Program-made: the position numbers and the translations under genes
Notes under the pieces: generated by a model
Told to the model about the DNA's origin: nothing
What the model saw: only the letters and a program-made list of their open reading frames with translations
The model's database searches: none
NCBI RefSeq assembly: GCF_900302495.1
Contig: NZ_OMKW01000003.1
Coordinates: forward strand, 124,001-188,000
DNA: 64,000 nt
DNA from: Pontivivens insulae
Lineage (GTDB): Bacteria > Pseudomonadota > Alphaproteobacteria > Rhodobacterales > Rhodobacteraceae
Direction of reading: 5' to 3'
In this document: in pieces, positions 54,234 through 62,205 of the stretch
Layout of the letters: each line of letters starts with the position of its first letter
Position numbering within the stretch: the stretch's first letter is position 1

Positions 54234-55284
54234 CTTCTTTCTCCCGTGGAACAGTCACGCCATCTGGCGCCATCCGATCCTGCGGAATGGATCGGTATCG
54301 GAAGGACGTTAACTCATCTAAACGCGCCTTCGATGACATTGGCGCTAAAAATTGAGACAAATCAGCAGCATCTTGCTGCGAGACGCGAAAGACAAAGCGC
54401 GCACTGCAATTGCCCATCATCGCCGACAACAGCTTTGGATCGAACTGATCCAAGTATTGATGCGACAGCGTCAATGAGATCGACCCTGTGGTCAGCATCT
54501 TAATTAGCGTGCCGCGCGCAAAGAGGTTTGCGTCCTCTACGTAGATTGAGAACGGCGCGTCGATGATCTGCGCCAGATAGCTGAGCAGAAGCGATCCGAT
54601 CAGCGCCACCGTATCCGTGCCGTACTCTGAGATGGGCAAACGTACCAGTGTTGTCTTGTCGGCCAGCGCGCTCAAGCGCAGGCCTTTGCGGTTGACCGAC
54701 AGAAGCCGGTGCACGCGACCATCCAGCAATAGACCGATGAACTTATTCAGCGTGCTCGCTGTCTCGCCCCGACGGTCGCGCTCCCCCATCGCCTCAAAAC
54801 TTTGCCAGAACTGTTGCACCAGTGGTGTCTTGTACTGAAGCCGGTCTCGGAACCCGGCATCTGTCAGCAGCTTCGGCGCATCGGTCAGGTTGAAGCCATT
54901 GTCAATCAGCGCCGCTGCCGTGAAGGTCAGATACATCGACATCACCGGCGTGGTCATGTCGTCGTACCCGAACGCGTCCTTGATCGCTTGCGCGAAGAAG
55001 CCCGGCGCGAGCTCTGCTGCAATCGGTTCCGCCAGCGGGTTCCAGCGCGTCACCTTCGGGTCGAACAGGAAGTCATGGTCGATCTCCAAGTCACCCTTCG
55101 TGTCGATGACCAATCGTCCCGGCGTGGTGTCGCGCTGGAACAGCTCAAAGAGCAACGAGGTCTTCCCCGTCCCTGGCTGTCCGATGATGTGCCGATGCTG
55201 CGCCATAGCGGTAGCGGACCAGTCCCCCACCCCATGTGCGGTGACCAGTTGGGGGCTGCAAGATCCCCTACCGTTAAGGAACAT
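54217..55284 (-). CDS. Type IV secretion/transfer ATPase (VirD4-like, short)
   Basis: About 355 residues from ATG 55284. An ATG at 55410 would add 42 residues that look poorly conserved, and the true start is uncertain. Walker A is GQPGTGKTS, followed by RLVIDTKGDLEIDHDF, the VirD4-type P-loop neighbourhood. Walker B-like sequence is SIYVEDANLFARG and a sensor region is LTLSHQYLDQF. It lacks a clear membrane anchor. Together with the TraD-like protein it forms a two-ATPase transfer set. An unusual inverted repeat lies just upstream. Confidence 0.8.
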   Translation of the reverse strand: MFLNGRGSCSPQLVTAHGVGDWSATAMAQHRHIIGQPGTGKTSLLFELFQRDTTPGRLVIDTKGDLEIDHDFLFDPKVTRWNPLAEPIAAELAPGFFAQAIKDAFGYDDMTTPVMSMYLTFTAAALIDNGFNLTDAPKLLTDAGFRDRLQYKTPLVQQFWQSFEAMGERDRRGETASTLNKFIGLLLDGRVHRLLSVNRKGLRLSALADKTTLVRLPISEYGTDTVALIGSLLLSYLAQIIDAPFSIYVEDANLFARGTLIKMLTTGSISLTLSHQYLDQFDPKLLSAMMGNCSARFVFRVSQQDAADLSQFLAPMSSKARLDELTSFRYRSIPQDRMAPDGVTVPREKEDEGIL

Positions 55285-55389
55285 CCCGCCCAAAAGTGTA
55301 CCAGCCTGGGCCCTCGCAAAGATGATGGGAATATGAAGAACCGTTGAGGAACCGTGTCCGCAGCAACTGTGTCGTCTGGTGCGATAGCG

Positions 55390-55461
55390 CCATGACCCAA
55401 TAGCCTTCATCCGGCTAAGGACTTCGGGGTATTTTAGACCCTGAAGGGTATTGGGTCATGG
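55390..55461. repeat. 13-bp inverted repeat in the transfer-operon leader
   Basis: CCATGACCCAATA (55390-55402) and TATTGGGTCATGG (55449-55461) are perfect inverted copies 46 nt apart. A GCGATAG word appears beside both arms. They lie at the 5' side of the transfer ATPase operon and could be an operator or part of an origin of transfer. Confidence 0.55.
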
Positions 55462-55711
55462 CGATAGCCTGACGACCAGTTGCTGCGGAATGGTGCGCTA
55501 TGCAGCCCTATGTTCGGCTTAGCCGACATGGAAACAGGCATGGAAACAGAAGGCATGTCTGATTGCATGCCTCATTGAGTGCCGTGAGGCGTTCCGATCA
55601 ATTGCATTGTCGGCACTTTCTTAAGCGACATCGCTTCAGAATGATCTGCCGTGGCAATAGCCTGGCGCTCAGCAGTAACCGCTGAACCTGCCTTAGGAGC
55701 AATGTGACCAG
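55411..55711. other. Gap between divergent transfer and NERD genes
   Basis: About 300 bases without a gene. Apart from the right arm of the inverted repeat it has short repeats of ATGGAAACAG around 55527-55547. It should contain the divergent promoters of the ATPase operon and the NERD gene. Confidence 0.45.
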
Positions 55712-56470
55712 ATGGAAATGATAGTCCTAGTCGGCCTTGGGTTGCTCATCGCCATCGGCCTCGGCTATCTCGGCTCGCCGACCTTCAAAGGTAAGGTAGG
55801 TGAGGCTCGCGTTTCATCGGCAATCTCACGTGGGTTGGATCCTGACATTTACAGATCCTATCACGACATCACCTTGCCCTCTGGTGACGGGACAACTCAG
55901 ATCGACCATCTCATCGTAGCGCGGTTCGGCCTGTTTGTGATTGAGACCAAAAATATGCAGGGCTGGATATTCGGATCTGAGAAGCAGTCGAGTTGGACGC
56001 AGGTGATCTACGGCAAGAAGACCAAGTTCCAAAACCCGCTGCGCCAGAACTTCAAGCACGTAAAGGCCATCGAGGCCCATCTGGGGATTCCAATCAGCAC
56101 AATCCACAACGTCGTCGTATTCTCGGGCTCCGCCCAACCCAAGACAGATATGCCCAGCAGCGTATTGTGGAACCACCGCTCGCTGCCTCGCTACGTGCTC
56201 TCAAAGCAGGACGTGGTATTCACCGGCGAACAACTCGCAGGCATGCACGCAGCGCTCGAAAGCGCTGCCCTTCCGGCCAGCAAAGCGACACACAAGGCAC
56301 ATGTCGCGCATGTCAAAATCGAGATCACGCGTCGTAAGAACGATCCAAACGCATGCCCTAAGTGCAGTGCCAGAATGGTTGAGCGGACGAACAAGAAAAC
56401 AGGGCAGAAGTTCCTAGGCTGCTCCCGTTTCCCGAAATGTCGAGGGGTACGTCAGGTGGCTTCAGCATGA
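55712..56470 (+). CDS. NERD nuclease-related protein with a topoisomerase-type zinc finger
   Basis: A 252-residue protein. One N-terminal membrane segment (residues 4-20) is followed by a NERD domain (about 25-180) with KVGEARV, TTQIDHLIV and GLFVIETKN, the latter carrying the Asp and Glu-x-Lys residues of a PD-(D/E)XK-like nuclease. The C-terminus is a C4 zinc finger of the topoisomerase I type (CPKCSARMVERTNKKTG, then FLGCSRFPKCRG). NERD proteins are often linked to plasmids and phage defence. It is encoded divergently from the transfer genes, next to the reverse transcriptase region. Confidence 0.87.
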   Translation: MEMIVLVGLGLLIAIGLGYLGSPTFKGKVGEARVSSAISRGLDPDIYRSYHDITLPSGDGTTQIDHLIVARFGLFVIETKNMQGWIFGSEKQSSWTQVIYGKKTKFQNPLRQNFKHVKAIEAHLGIPISTIHNVVVFSGSAQPKTDMPSSVLWNHRSLPRYVLSKQDVVFTGEQLAGMHAALESAALPASKATHKAHVAHVKIEITRRKNDPNACPKCSARMVERTNKKTGQKFLGCSRFPKCRGVRQVASA

Positions 56471-56665
56471 TGTTGCGGAGCACATCAACCACTGGCGAGC
56501 CGAGTATTATAAGTCGCTGTGATGCAAACTCAGGTGGAATCGGCCCAAAGCTGCCATTAATCGTACCCGGCTGGGCGGCCGCGCAGCATTTCTAAAAGCA
56601 GCCATTCGTGGAGTTTTGTCGGTTAGGGGGCAGGATCTTCAATGCTCCGGAGCAAGCGCACACAT

Positions 56666-57268
56666 TCAGTCGACTTCCCATCCAACCTTCGTAGGCGGAT
56701 TCTCAAAGTACTCTTCCTTCAACCGAGTAACGGCTGCTGAATTTTCTGATGCCATGTCTCTATGAGGATAAAATGCTTGAAGCATCTCACTATGAATTGT
56801 TGAAACCAATTTCGAGAGGGCATCAACTTCTTCGCGCAGGACGTGCATGCGCCACAATAAATGCAGGATCGATTCATTCGAGTGCATTTTGTCATTCTCC
56901 GCACGGAAGAAGTGATGCGCAAAGTAGTCTCGGCGCTTCTTCAGGATACGGAGTTGCTCCATATGCGGCTCGAGTTTGTCAAATCCATCCACCAATTTCA
57001 GTAGAGTTCCAAACGTAGCTTTGACCGCTTTCGCTTCTAGCCCGTCATATCGTTCGACCCACTTCTGCTCAGTTTTAATTAGGTCGTTGCTAAGCTCGTT
57101 GCGGAGCTGCCAAAACGTTTAACACTGCTGGATACCCGTTTCCAGATCGGTAAAAACTGAAAAAAGAAGTCCAAAATGCGCAAGGACTTCTTTGGCAAAA
57201 ATCACGTCGGATTCAGCAAGTTCGGGGAACACCTCAAAGAGCTCAGCATAGTCATGAACTTCGGACAT
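56666..57268 (-). pseudogene. Hypothetical gene interrupted by one in-frame stop
   Basis: A minus-strand frame starts at ATG 57268 (MSEVHDYAELFEVFPELAES) and continues in the same frame past a single TAA at 57119-57121 to the stop at 56666. The two parts together would give about 200 residues, helical and charged, with the second part containing LKKRRDYFAHHFFRAENDKM. That R-x-x-x-AHHFF pattern recalls HEPN-like or cell-surface helical families, without firm match. Either it is a recent nonsense mutation or a base error. It is divergent from the first reverse transcriptase gene. Confidence 0.6.
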
Positions 57269-57608
57269 AAGCACTCATACTCTCTTTTGACGACTTCCAT
57301 TTTTGAGGTGTCGCGCCAAGATTTCAAGTGTCGGTAGAGAGTTGCTCATTAGTACGTGCCTGAGCCGAATCTTTGCTCAGGCAAGCGTCGCTTCGCCACA
57401 GCCTGCTGAAGGTGACGACCCATATCCTTGCTGGACTATACTTCTTGATCCCCGTCCTCCCCACGAAGAGACTGATGCTGCTAGAAGTGCGTAGTCTCGT
57501 TGCAGAAAGCACAGCAGGTCACATAGATTTTGACTTACTCAGAATATCAATCAGCGGCTGCGGAACGGATGTGCGCAGATATGCTCTAAGAACCAAAGAA
57601 CGAGATTT
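57269..57608 (+). other. Leader of the first reverse transcriptase gene; possible ncRNA or short coupled reading frame
   Basis: These 340 bases precede the reverse transcriptase gene. One frame opens with TTG 57373 and ends in a TGA that overlaps the reverse transcriptase ATG (ATGA at 57609-57612); it would encode up to 79 residues. It has no recognised family and no ribosome site, and the same stretch could instead be a structured RNA (GCCTGAGC/GCTCAGGC arms at 57358-57383). I cannot decide between these. Confidence 0.35.
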
Positions 57609-59114
57609 ATGACACGGATTATCGATTTAGACGCTACTGCAGCAAAGACTTACCTACAGAGACCAGAATGCTACTTTCGATCCGATTTTCCACCTTACAT
57701 TAGTTTTGGGACGCTCCTGAAAGACGTGGCTAAAGTAATGGGAGGTCAAGCATACACCGCTTTCCAAAAACCCAAGCCCGAACGCGCTGTTGATATGGCC
57801 GGTGTCAATTATGAATTGCTCAGTACGAAGGATGGTCGCTTTGCCTGGCGACCGTTTGAGCTCATTCATCCAGCGATTTACATGACTCTGGTGCAGACAA
57901 TCTGCGAGGAAGCGAACTGGAAGCTATTGCAGGATCGTTTAACAGAACTATACGGGGGTGCAGTGGAGTGCACTAGCTTTCCGATGGCCTCTGATGGTTC
58001 AGAGAAACATGATGCGGTTCAAGTTAAGAACTGGTGGCTACGCTACGAGCAACGATCTCTAGAACTCTCCCTTGAATACACGCACCTTCTGAAAACCGAC
58101 GTAACGAACTGCTATGGCTCGCTTTACACCCACAGCATTCCTTGGGCGCTACACGGGTACGAAACGGCCAAAGAAAAACAGACCGACAAAAGCCTGTTTG
58201 GAAACCAAGTCGACTTTCACATCAGAAACAGCCGTTTTGGGCAAACAAACGGAATAACACAAGGTTCCGTTTTGATGGATATCGTTGCTGAGCTGGTATT
58301 GGCGTACGTAGATCACCTGATCACCAATCAACTGCCTGGCAACAAAGACTTTCACATACTACGTTACCGCGATGACTACAGCGTTTTTACGCTGAACGAT
58401 CAGCGTGCAACCGAGGTCGTTAGAACAATTAGTGACTGCCTACGCAAGGTTGGGATGCAACTCGGAGCAGCGAAGACCCTGACGAGCACAAATGTCGTTG
58501 AGGGCGCGATCAAACCTGAAAAGTTGGCTGGCATTCAACTTGAAGATATGGACATCACGCAAGCTAAGACTATCCAAAAGCAACTTCTGCGTTTGCACGC
58601 TTTCGCTCGCCGACACCCGAACACTGGAGCCATAAAAAGGCTGGCCGATAACGCATTCCAGAAGATATCAAAAATCTCTGATGTTCCTGACGATCTACAC
58701 GTGCAGGTAGCGATTGTTTGCGACATCGCGGCGGTTTCGCCCGGCGCCTTTCCTGCTTTGTCTGGTGTGCTCGCCAAACTGATTTCAATGGCTCCTGAAC
58801 AGGATCGACGGGGAATGTGGGAAAAGGTGGCCAACAAGATGAGGCAGATACCAAACAATGGTCACCTCGAGGTTTGGCTCCAGCGCGTGACAAAGGCAAA
58901 AGGGGTTGGTTTGACGTTTGAGAGTTCTGAGCCAATTTGCCAGATCGTTAGTGGTCAGGCAGCCCAATTGTGGAACAATGATTGGATAAGCAATCCGGCT
59001 TTGGTCGATGCGCTAGATGTGACGAAGCTTGTAGTTAGCCAGCCAGAAGAGCTCGATCCTGTCCCAAAAATTGAAGAGCTTTCACTCTTTCGAGAATACG
59101 CCGAGTTTTCCTGA
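57609..59114 (+). CDS. Abi/UG-type defence reverse transcriptase, first copy
   Basis: A 501-residue reverse transcriptase. The N-terminal YFRSDFPPYISFGTLL resembles the start of several defence-associated reverse transcriptases. The polymerase core carries catalytic Asp164 (LKTDVTNCYGSLYTHSIP), GITQGSVLMDIVAE (about 214-227) and the Y-R-D-D box at 253-256 with both metal-binding Asp. The last 200 residues are helical with no nuclease or integrase motif. It lacks intron maturase and retron features. It belongs by pattern to the Abi/unknown-group clade; similarity to the Drt3b type is my impression only. Convergent with the nuclease/second reverse transcriptase operon. Confidence 0.88.
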   Translation: MTRIIDLDATAAKTYLQRPECYFRSDFPPYISFGTLLKDVAKVMGGQAYTAFQKPKPERAVDMAGVNYELLSTKDGRFAWRPFELIHPAIYMTLVQTICEEANWKLLQDRLTELYGGAVECTSFPMASDGSEKHDAVQVKNWWLRYEQRSLELSLEYTHLLKTDVTNCYGSLYTHSIPWALHGYETAKEKQTDKSLFGNQVDFHIRNSRFGQTNGITQGSVLMDIVAELVLAYVDHLITNQLPGNKDFHILRYRDDYSVFTLNDQRATEVVRTISDCLRKVGMQLGAAKTLTSTNVVEGAIKPEKLAGIQLEDMDITQAKTIQKQLLRLHAFARRHPNTGAIKRLADNAFQKISKISDVPDDLHVQVAIVCDIAAVSPGAFPALSGVLAKLISMAPEQDRRGMWEKVANKMRQIPNNGHLEVWLQRVTKAKGVGLTFESSEPICQIVSGQAAQLWNNDWISNPALVDALDVTKLVVSQPEELDPVPKIEELSLFREYAEFS

Positions 59115-59167
59115 AAGTGGGCGCTGCCAATTTCAAAGAGCTCATACAGCGACAGAAGGGGTTTGCG

Positions 59168-59917
59168 TTAGCGACGCGTCGGCTCTTCACCTACTATTGA
59201 ACGTAGTAGTTCAAGCAACTCCACACGGTTTGAGCTAGCTGATGCGGAATGCAAAACCTCGTCAAAATTGAAGAGCAGTCCTGAGTTGCGTCTCGGATTC
59301 AGCAGGAGGCAAGCGGTCCAAACGTCTTCGCTTCGTTCAATTGATGCAGAGTACTTCAGGAGCCAATACATAAGTACTTGCCTGAAATCTCTCGCCGTAA
59401 AGTTTCGATCCGTATGTTTTACTTCAATTAGAATATGCCCCAGCGCAAAGTCACCAAAGCCAGACGAGATCCAACCCAACCCGGCAATCAACGGGGAAAT
59501 CAATAAATCAGAACCCGTTTGCTGATCTTGAGTGCGTCGGAGCATCTGGACCAGATTGCTCGCCGCATGCTCTGACAGATCTAAGTCGACCTGCTCAAGT
59601 TTGTCGGGCACTTTAGCATCGAAATGCCGCCTCTGTCGTTTTACAGCTACTGCAAGAACTTCTTCCCAATTTGGTGCAGGCTCACCTTGTAAAATCCGCT
59701 CGGCTCGAGCCACAGAAAGTTCAAATAACATGGCTTTGTGAAGTTCGCTCGCAGCCAATTTTTCGTTGGAAACAGCCGAAATACCATCGAAGGTGAACAC
59801 TGTACGGTTAAGAGCCGCAACGAGGCCTCCAGTCAGTCTTGGAAACAAGATATCAAGTACGCCGGGAATGTCCCGTGCGACAGTTCTCGGGTCTCGAAAT
59901 GGCAGTCTTTTAGCCAT
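59168..59917 (-). CDS. PD-(D/E)XK nuclease-like protein coupled to the second reverse transcriptase
   Basis: A 249-residue protein. ATG 59917 overlaps the end of the reverse transcriptase frame (ATGGCTAA), so both are made from one message; a longer frame exists but lies within the upstream gene. The C-terminal half has a restriction-like core: GFGDFALG with Asp156, then HILIEVKHTD with Glu165 and Lys167, and RDFRQVLMYW with a Gln-containing helix. The N-terminal half (residues 1-120) is helical and unrecognised. I propose an effector nuclease of a reverse-transcriptase defence module; activity is untested. Confidence 0.7.
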   Translation of the reverse strand: MAKRLPFRDPRTVARDIPGVLDILFPRLTGGLVAALNRTVFTFDGISAVSNEKLAASELHKAMLFELSVARAERILQGEPAPNWEEVLAVAVKRQRRHFDAKVPDKLEQVDLDLSEHAASNLVQMLRRTQDQQTGSDLLISPLIAGLGWISSGFGDFALGHILIEVKHTDRNFTARDFRQVLMYWLLKYSASIERSEDVWTACLLLNPRRNSGLLFNFDEVLHSASASSNRVELLELLRSIVGEEPTRR

Positions 59918-61541
59918 TTTCTTGCACCCAAGCTTGAAAAATTCCTGCAAAGCTTCCGGCGTTGTTTGCTTCAAAGCCAAGCCGCCAGGCATCTTCTAAA
60001 GTTGCCCTTAGCTGTGTCCGGGCATAGGCACCATCATCACCGAATTCTCCAGCGGCCAACCAGAACATTCTCTGCTCATCAGTGCTCAAGTTTTGCCATT
60101 GGTTTCGCAGTCGCATGAAGCTGGCACGATCTCGCCAATGTTTCCAACAATCTATGCAGGCACGTCTAACCGAAGTCGAAGAAGATTGATCATATGTTTG
60201 CCTTACGTACCGTCCGCGGGCTTCTGTCTTTCTGAAGCGCACGGCCCTAAGAAAATGCAACGTGTTCGCTTCGGGCATCAGAAGATGGGGAGCCGATGAG
60301 GGGATTACGTCGAGCAAATCATCAATTTTCTCAAAGACGGCTTCGAATTCCTCATTCGAGCGGACTGCGTATACTCCCCGGAGAATTTTTGACCACGATG
60401 CCCTGAATGCATCCAAATTACCTGGGTCAAGCAACGTCGCGCATAGTTGGGCCGCAACATCCGGTTCTTGGAATTTGAGTGCCCGACCGATCTGAGCCAT
60501 CACGAATGCATCGGGCTGAGATTTCTCCTTCTCCAAATCCAAAAGAAATTGGATATCGATTGCTTCGAACGACTTCTTGAGTTGCTCATACTGGGTCTGA
60601 GCTGCATCGGAATAGGGATCAAAATGTAGATCAAGCTCACGTAACGCTACAGTCGTGTCATCGCCTTGCCCGAGCTGAACCGCGACATATTCCTTGTAGT
60701 GCTTGGCGCTTAGAGTCGTGGTCTTTGTTCGATTTAGAGATAACCCGTAATCTGCCAGTGAATTTGAGAGTACTGAAAGCGCAGCATAGGCGTCTTGTTG
60801 AGAATTGCAGACCAGAGTGAAGTCATCAACGAAGCGGTGCCATGTGATACCCGCGTCCGACAAAGATGCATCGATCGGTGTCATCAGAACTTCTGCTAGC
60901 ACGCGCGCGCATTGACCACCGACTGGCAACCCAAAAGACCTCCCCGAGGATAGTTTGCTAAGCACTCGGTCTATTTGAGTTGCTATGGTTGAGCCGTGAG
61001 GAGCGAGTTCATGAACAACATTTTCTAACCTGTGGTGATAAACGTGTTCATAGAAGCTTGAGATATCTGTTTGAACGACAACGCAGCCCACATTCTCGAG
61101 CGCTGCCTCTTCCAGTGTGGCTTCTTTGTAGGTTCTCCACGACCTTGTTCTTTCAAACAAGTCGTTGTCGTCAGTGCTTAGACGGTAGGAATGTACTCTA
61201 TGGCTACGATTGCCTTCATTGGCTTCCGCTATCGCGAAGCCTAGGCCATTAAGGTATAAATTCCAAAATGCGTTTATCTTTGTGGTGATACGAAATCCGT
61301 GTGCGCCAGTAGGGACCAGCAACCGTTCTGAACCAACCGTTAGTCCGTTTACGAAACGCGCTGCATTTTGAGGCGACATGGCGTCGATTCTCTGAAAGAG
61401 CCGGAAACAAACATCGGATAACTCGTCAGCCTTATCGCGGATGAAACTCGCATCGATGTCGTATGGTAGTGTATCATTCTCGCCGCTACGGCCAATCTCC
61501 AATGCGGCTTTCCGAAAGTGATCCTGCTGTACAACCAACAT
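59910..61541 (-). CDS. Abi/UG-type defence reverse transcriptase, second copy
   Basis: A 543-residue reverse transcriptase unrelated in detail to the one at 57609-59114. Core motifs are VVVQTDISSFYEHVYHHRL with Asp159, FGLPVGGQCARVLAEVLM and WHRFVDDFTLV with Asp239 and Asp240. An N-terminal region of about 130 residues has GFRITTKINAFWNLYLNGLG, typical of the Abi/unknown-group enzymes. The C-terminal 230 residues are helical. The ribosome site before ATG 61541 is weak (an A-rich run). It is followed by, and translationally coupled with, a PD-(D/E)XK-like gene. Confidence 0.88.
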   Translation of the reverse strand: MLVVQQDHFRKAALEIGRSGENDTLPYDIDASFIRDKADELSDVCFRLFQRIDAMSPQNAARFVNGLTVGSERLLVPTGAHGFRITTKINAFWNLYLNGLGFAIAEANEGNRSHRVHSYRLSTDDNDLFERTRSWRTYKEATLEEAALENVGCVVVQTDISSFYEHVYHHRLENVVHELAPHGSTIATQIDRVLSKLSSGRSFGLPVGGQCARVLAEVLMTPIDASLSDAGITWHRFVDDFTLVCNSQQDAYAALSVLSNSLADYGLSLNRTKTTTLSAKHYKEYVAVQLGQGDDTTVALRELDLHFDPYSDAAQTQYEQLKKSFEAIDIQFLLDLEKEKSQPDAFVMAQIGRALKFQEPDVAAQLCATLLDPGNLDAFRASWSKILRGVYAVRSNEEFEAVFEKIDDLLDVIPSSAPHLLMPEANTLHFLRAVRFRKTEARGRYVRQTYDQSSSTSVRRACIDCWKHWRDRASFMRLRNQWQNLSTDEQRMFWLAAGEFGDDGAYARTQLRATLEDAWRLGFEANNAGSFAGIFQAWVQENG

Positions 61542-61724
61542 TTTTTTTCTACTAGTCTAGCCCCAAAAACTTGCGACTTCACGATGGCATGTCCGAGCGC
61601 ACTGTGAAAGTTGCCATGCGCTCTTGCCAACTACAAACCTTTTCACCAACGTCTGCTTTTTTTTGACAAAATGGGGGCTTGTTGCACCAGCAGCGAATGA
61701 CGGCTTTCCGCCCTCCCCATCCTC
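61542..61724 (-). other. Leader of the second reverse transcriptase gene, possible ncRNA
   Basis: The 180 bases between the AlpA terminator and the reverse transcriptase start show no open frame of note. On the minus strand, a GCGC ATGGCA...TGCCAT arrangement (about 61587-61622) could fold into a hairpin. A TTGTCA word at 61667-61672 could serve as a -35 element. Defence reverse transcriptases often use an RNA encoded next to them, so this is a candidate site; no consensus could be matched. Confidence 0.3.
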
Positions 61725-61753
61725 AAAAAGGGGGACGGTTGGACCCGTCCCCC
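61725..61753 (-). terminator. Rho-independent terminator after alpA
   Basis: Perfect 9-bp stem GGGGGACGG/CCGTCCCCC (61730-61738, 61745-61753), 6-nt loop, followed on the minus strand by five T. It lies 9 bp beyond the alpA stop and separates it from the reverse transcriptase operon. Confidence 0.9.
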
Positions 61754-61761
61754 CTGCCCCG

Positions 61762-61962
61762 CTAGGAGGCGTCGCGCTTAGAGACCTGCAAGGCGACCCA
61801 AGCGTGGATTTCCTCTTCCACCCAGAAGACGCGGAACCCGATCTGAACGCGCTTTGGAAAATCCAAATGCGCATATTCAGGCTCGCGCTCCATGCGGTCT
61901 ATATGGGCAAAGCTGAACCCCACAATCTCCCGGACCTGTTTCTTGCTCAGCAGTCTAGTCAT
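61762..61962 (-). CDS. AlpA-family regulator
   Basis: A 66-residue MerR-like/phage AlpA DNA-binding protein (LLSKKQVREIVGFSFAHIDR, then DFPKRVQIGFRVFWVEEEIHAWV). ATG 61962 has an AAGGAG site at proper distance; an ATG nine codons upstream would hide it. AlpA proteins commonly switch on integrase or excision genes in cryptic prophages and integrative elements. It ends a minus-strand series that starts with the HTH proteins at the right edge. Confidence 0.9.
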   Translation of the reverse strand: MTRLLSKKQVREIVGFSFAHIDRMEREPEYAHLDFPKRVQIGFRVFWVEEEIHAWVALQVSKRDAS

Positions 61963-62052
61963 CACGAATTGCTCCTTAATAGGAGGCAATCGCGATCACC
62001 TCGGCTTGCGAAGGCCTAGGCGTGGTCAGTGTTCGCGCACATGCTTGATCGG

Positions 62053-62199
62053 TCAAGTTGAGGAAGCATCCGGTTCGAACTGAATGACGGGCAGTTGCGG
62101 TGGCACTTCCCCGTTCAAAAGCACCATACCGATCTCGCGCTGCTTGTTTTGTGGGAGCTGCGCGATCTGGCTGACCGCTTCCGCGAGAATGAAGTCCAT
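62053..62199 (-). CDS. Possible 48-residue protein
   Basis: A short frame (MDFILAEAVSQIAQLPQNKQ start, acidic end) lies 6 bp after the DUF1640-like gene and before alpA. It has no ribosome site and no family. Position inside the series and lack of competing frames are the only support. Confidence 0.3.
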   Translation of the reverse strand: MDFILAEAVSQIAQLPQNKQREIGMVLLNGEVPPQLPVIQFEPDASST

Positions 62200-62205
62200 A
62201 GAGTT

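Noticed and set aside
57609-59114. Reading the first reverse transcriptase as a group II intron protein or retron
   Set aside because: No maturase or HNH domain, no intron RNA ends nearby, and the Y-R-D-D box and N-terminus fit Abi/unknown-group enzymes better.
61349-61630. Minus-strand frame overlapping the start of the second reverse transcriptase gene
   Set aside because: Out of frame with the conserved reverse transcriptase N-terminus and without family resemblance.
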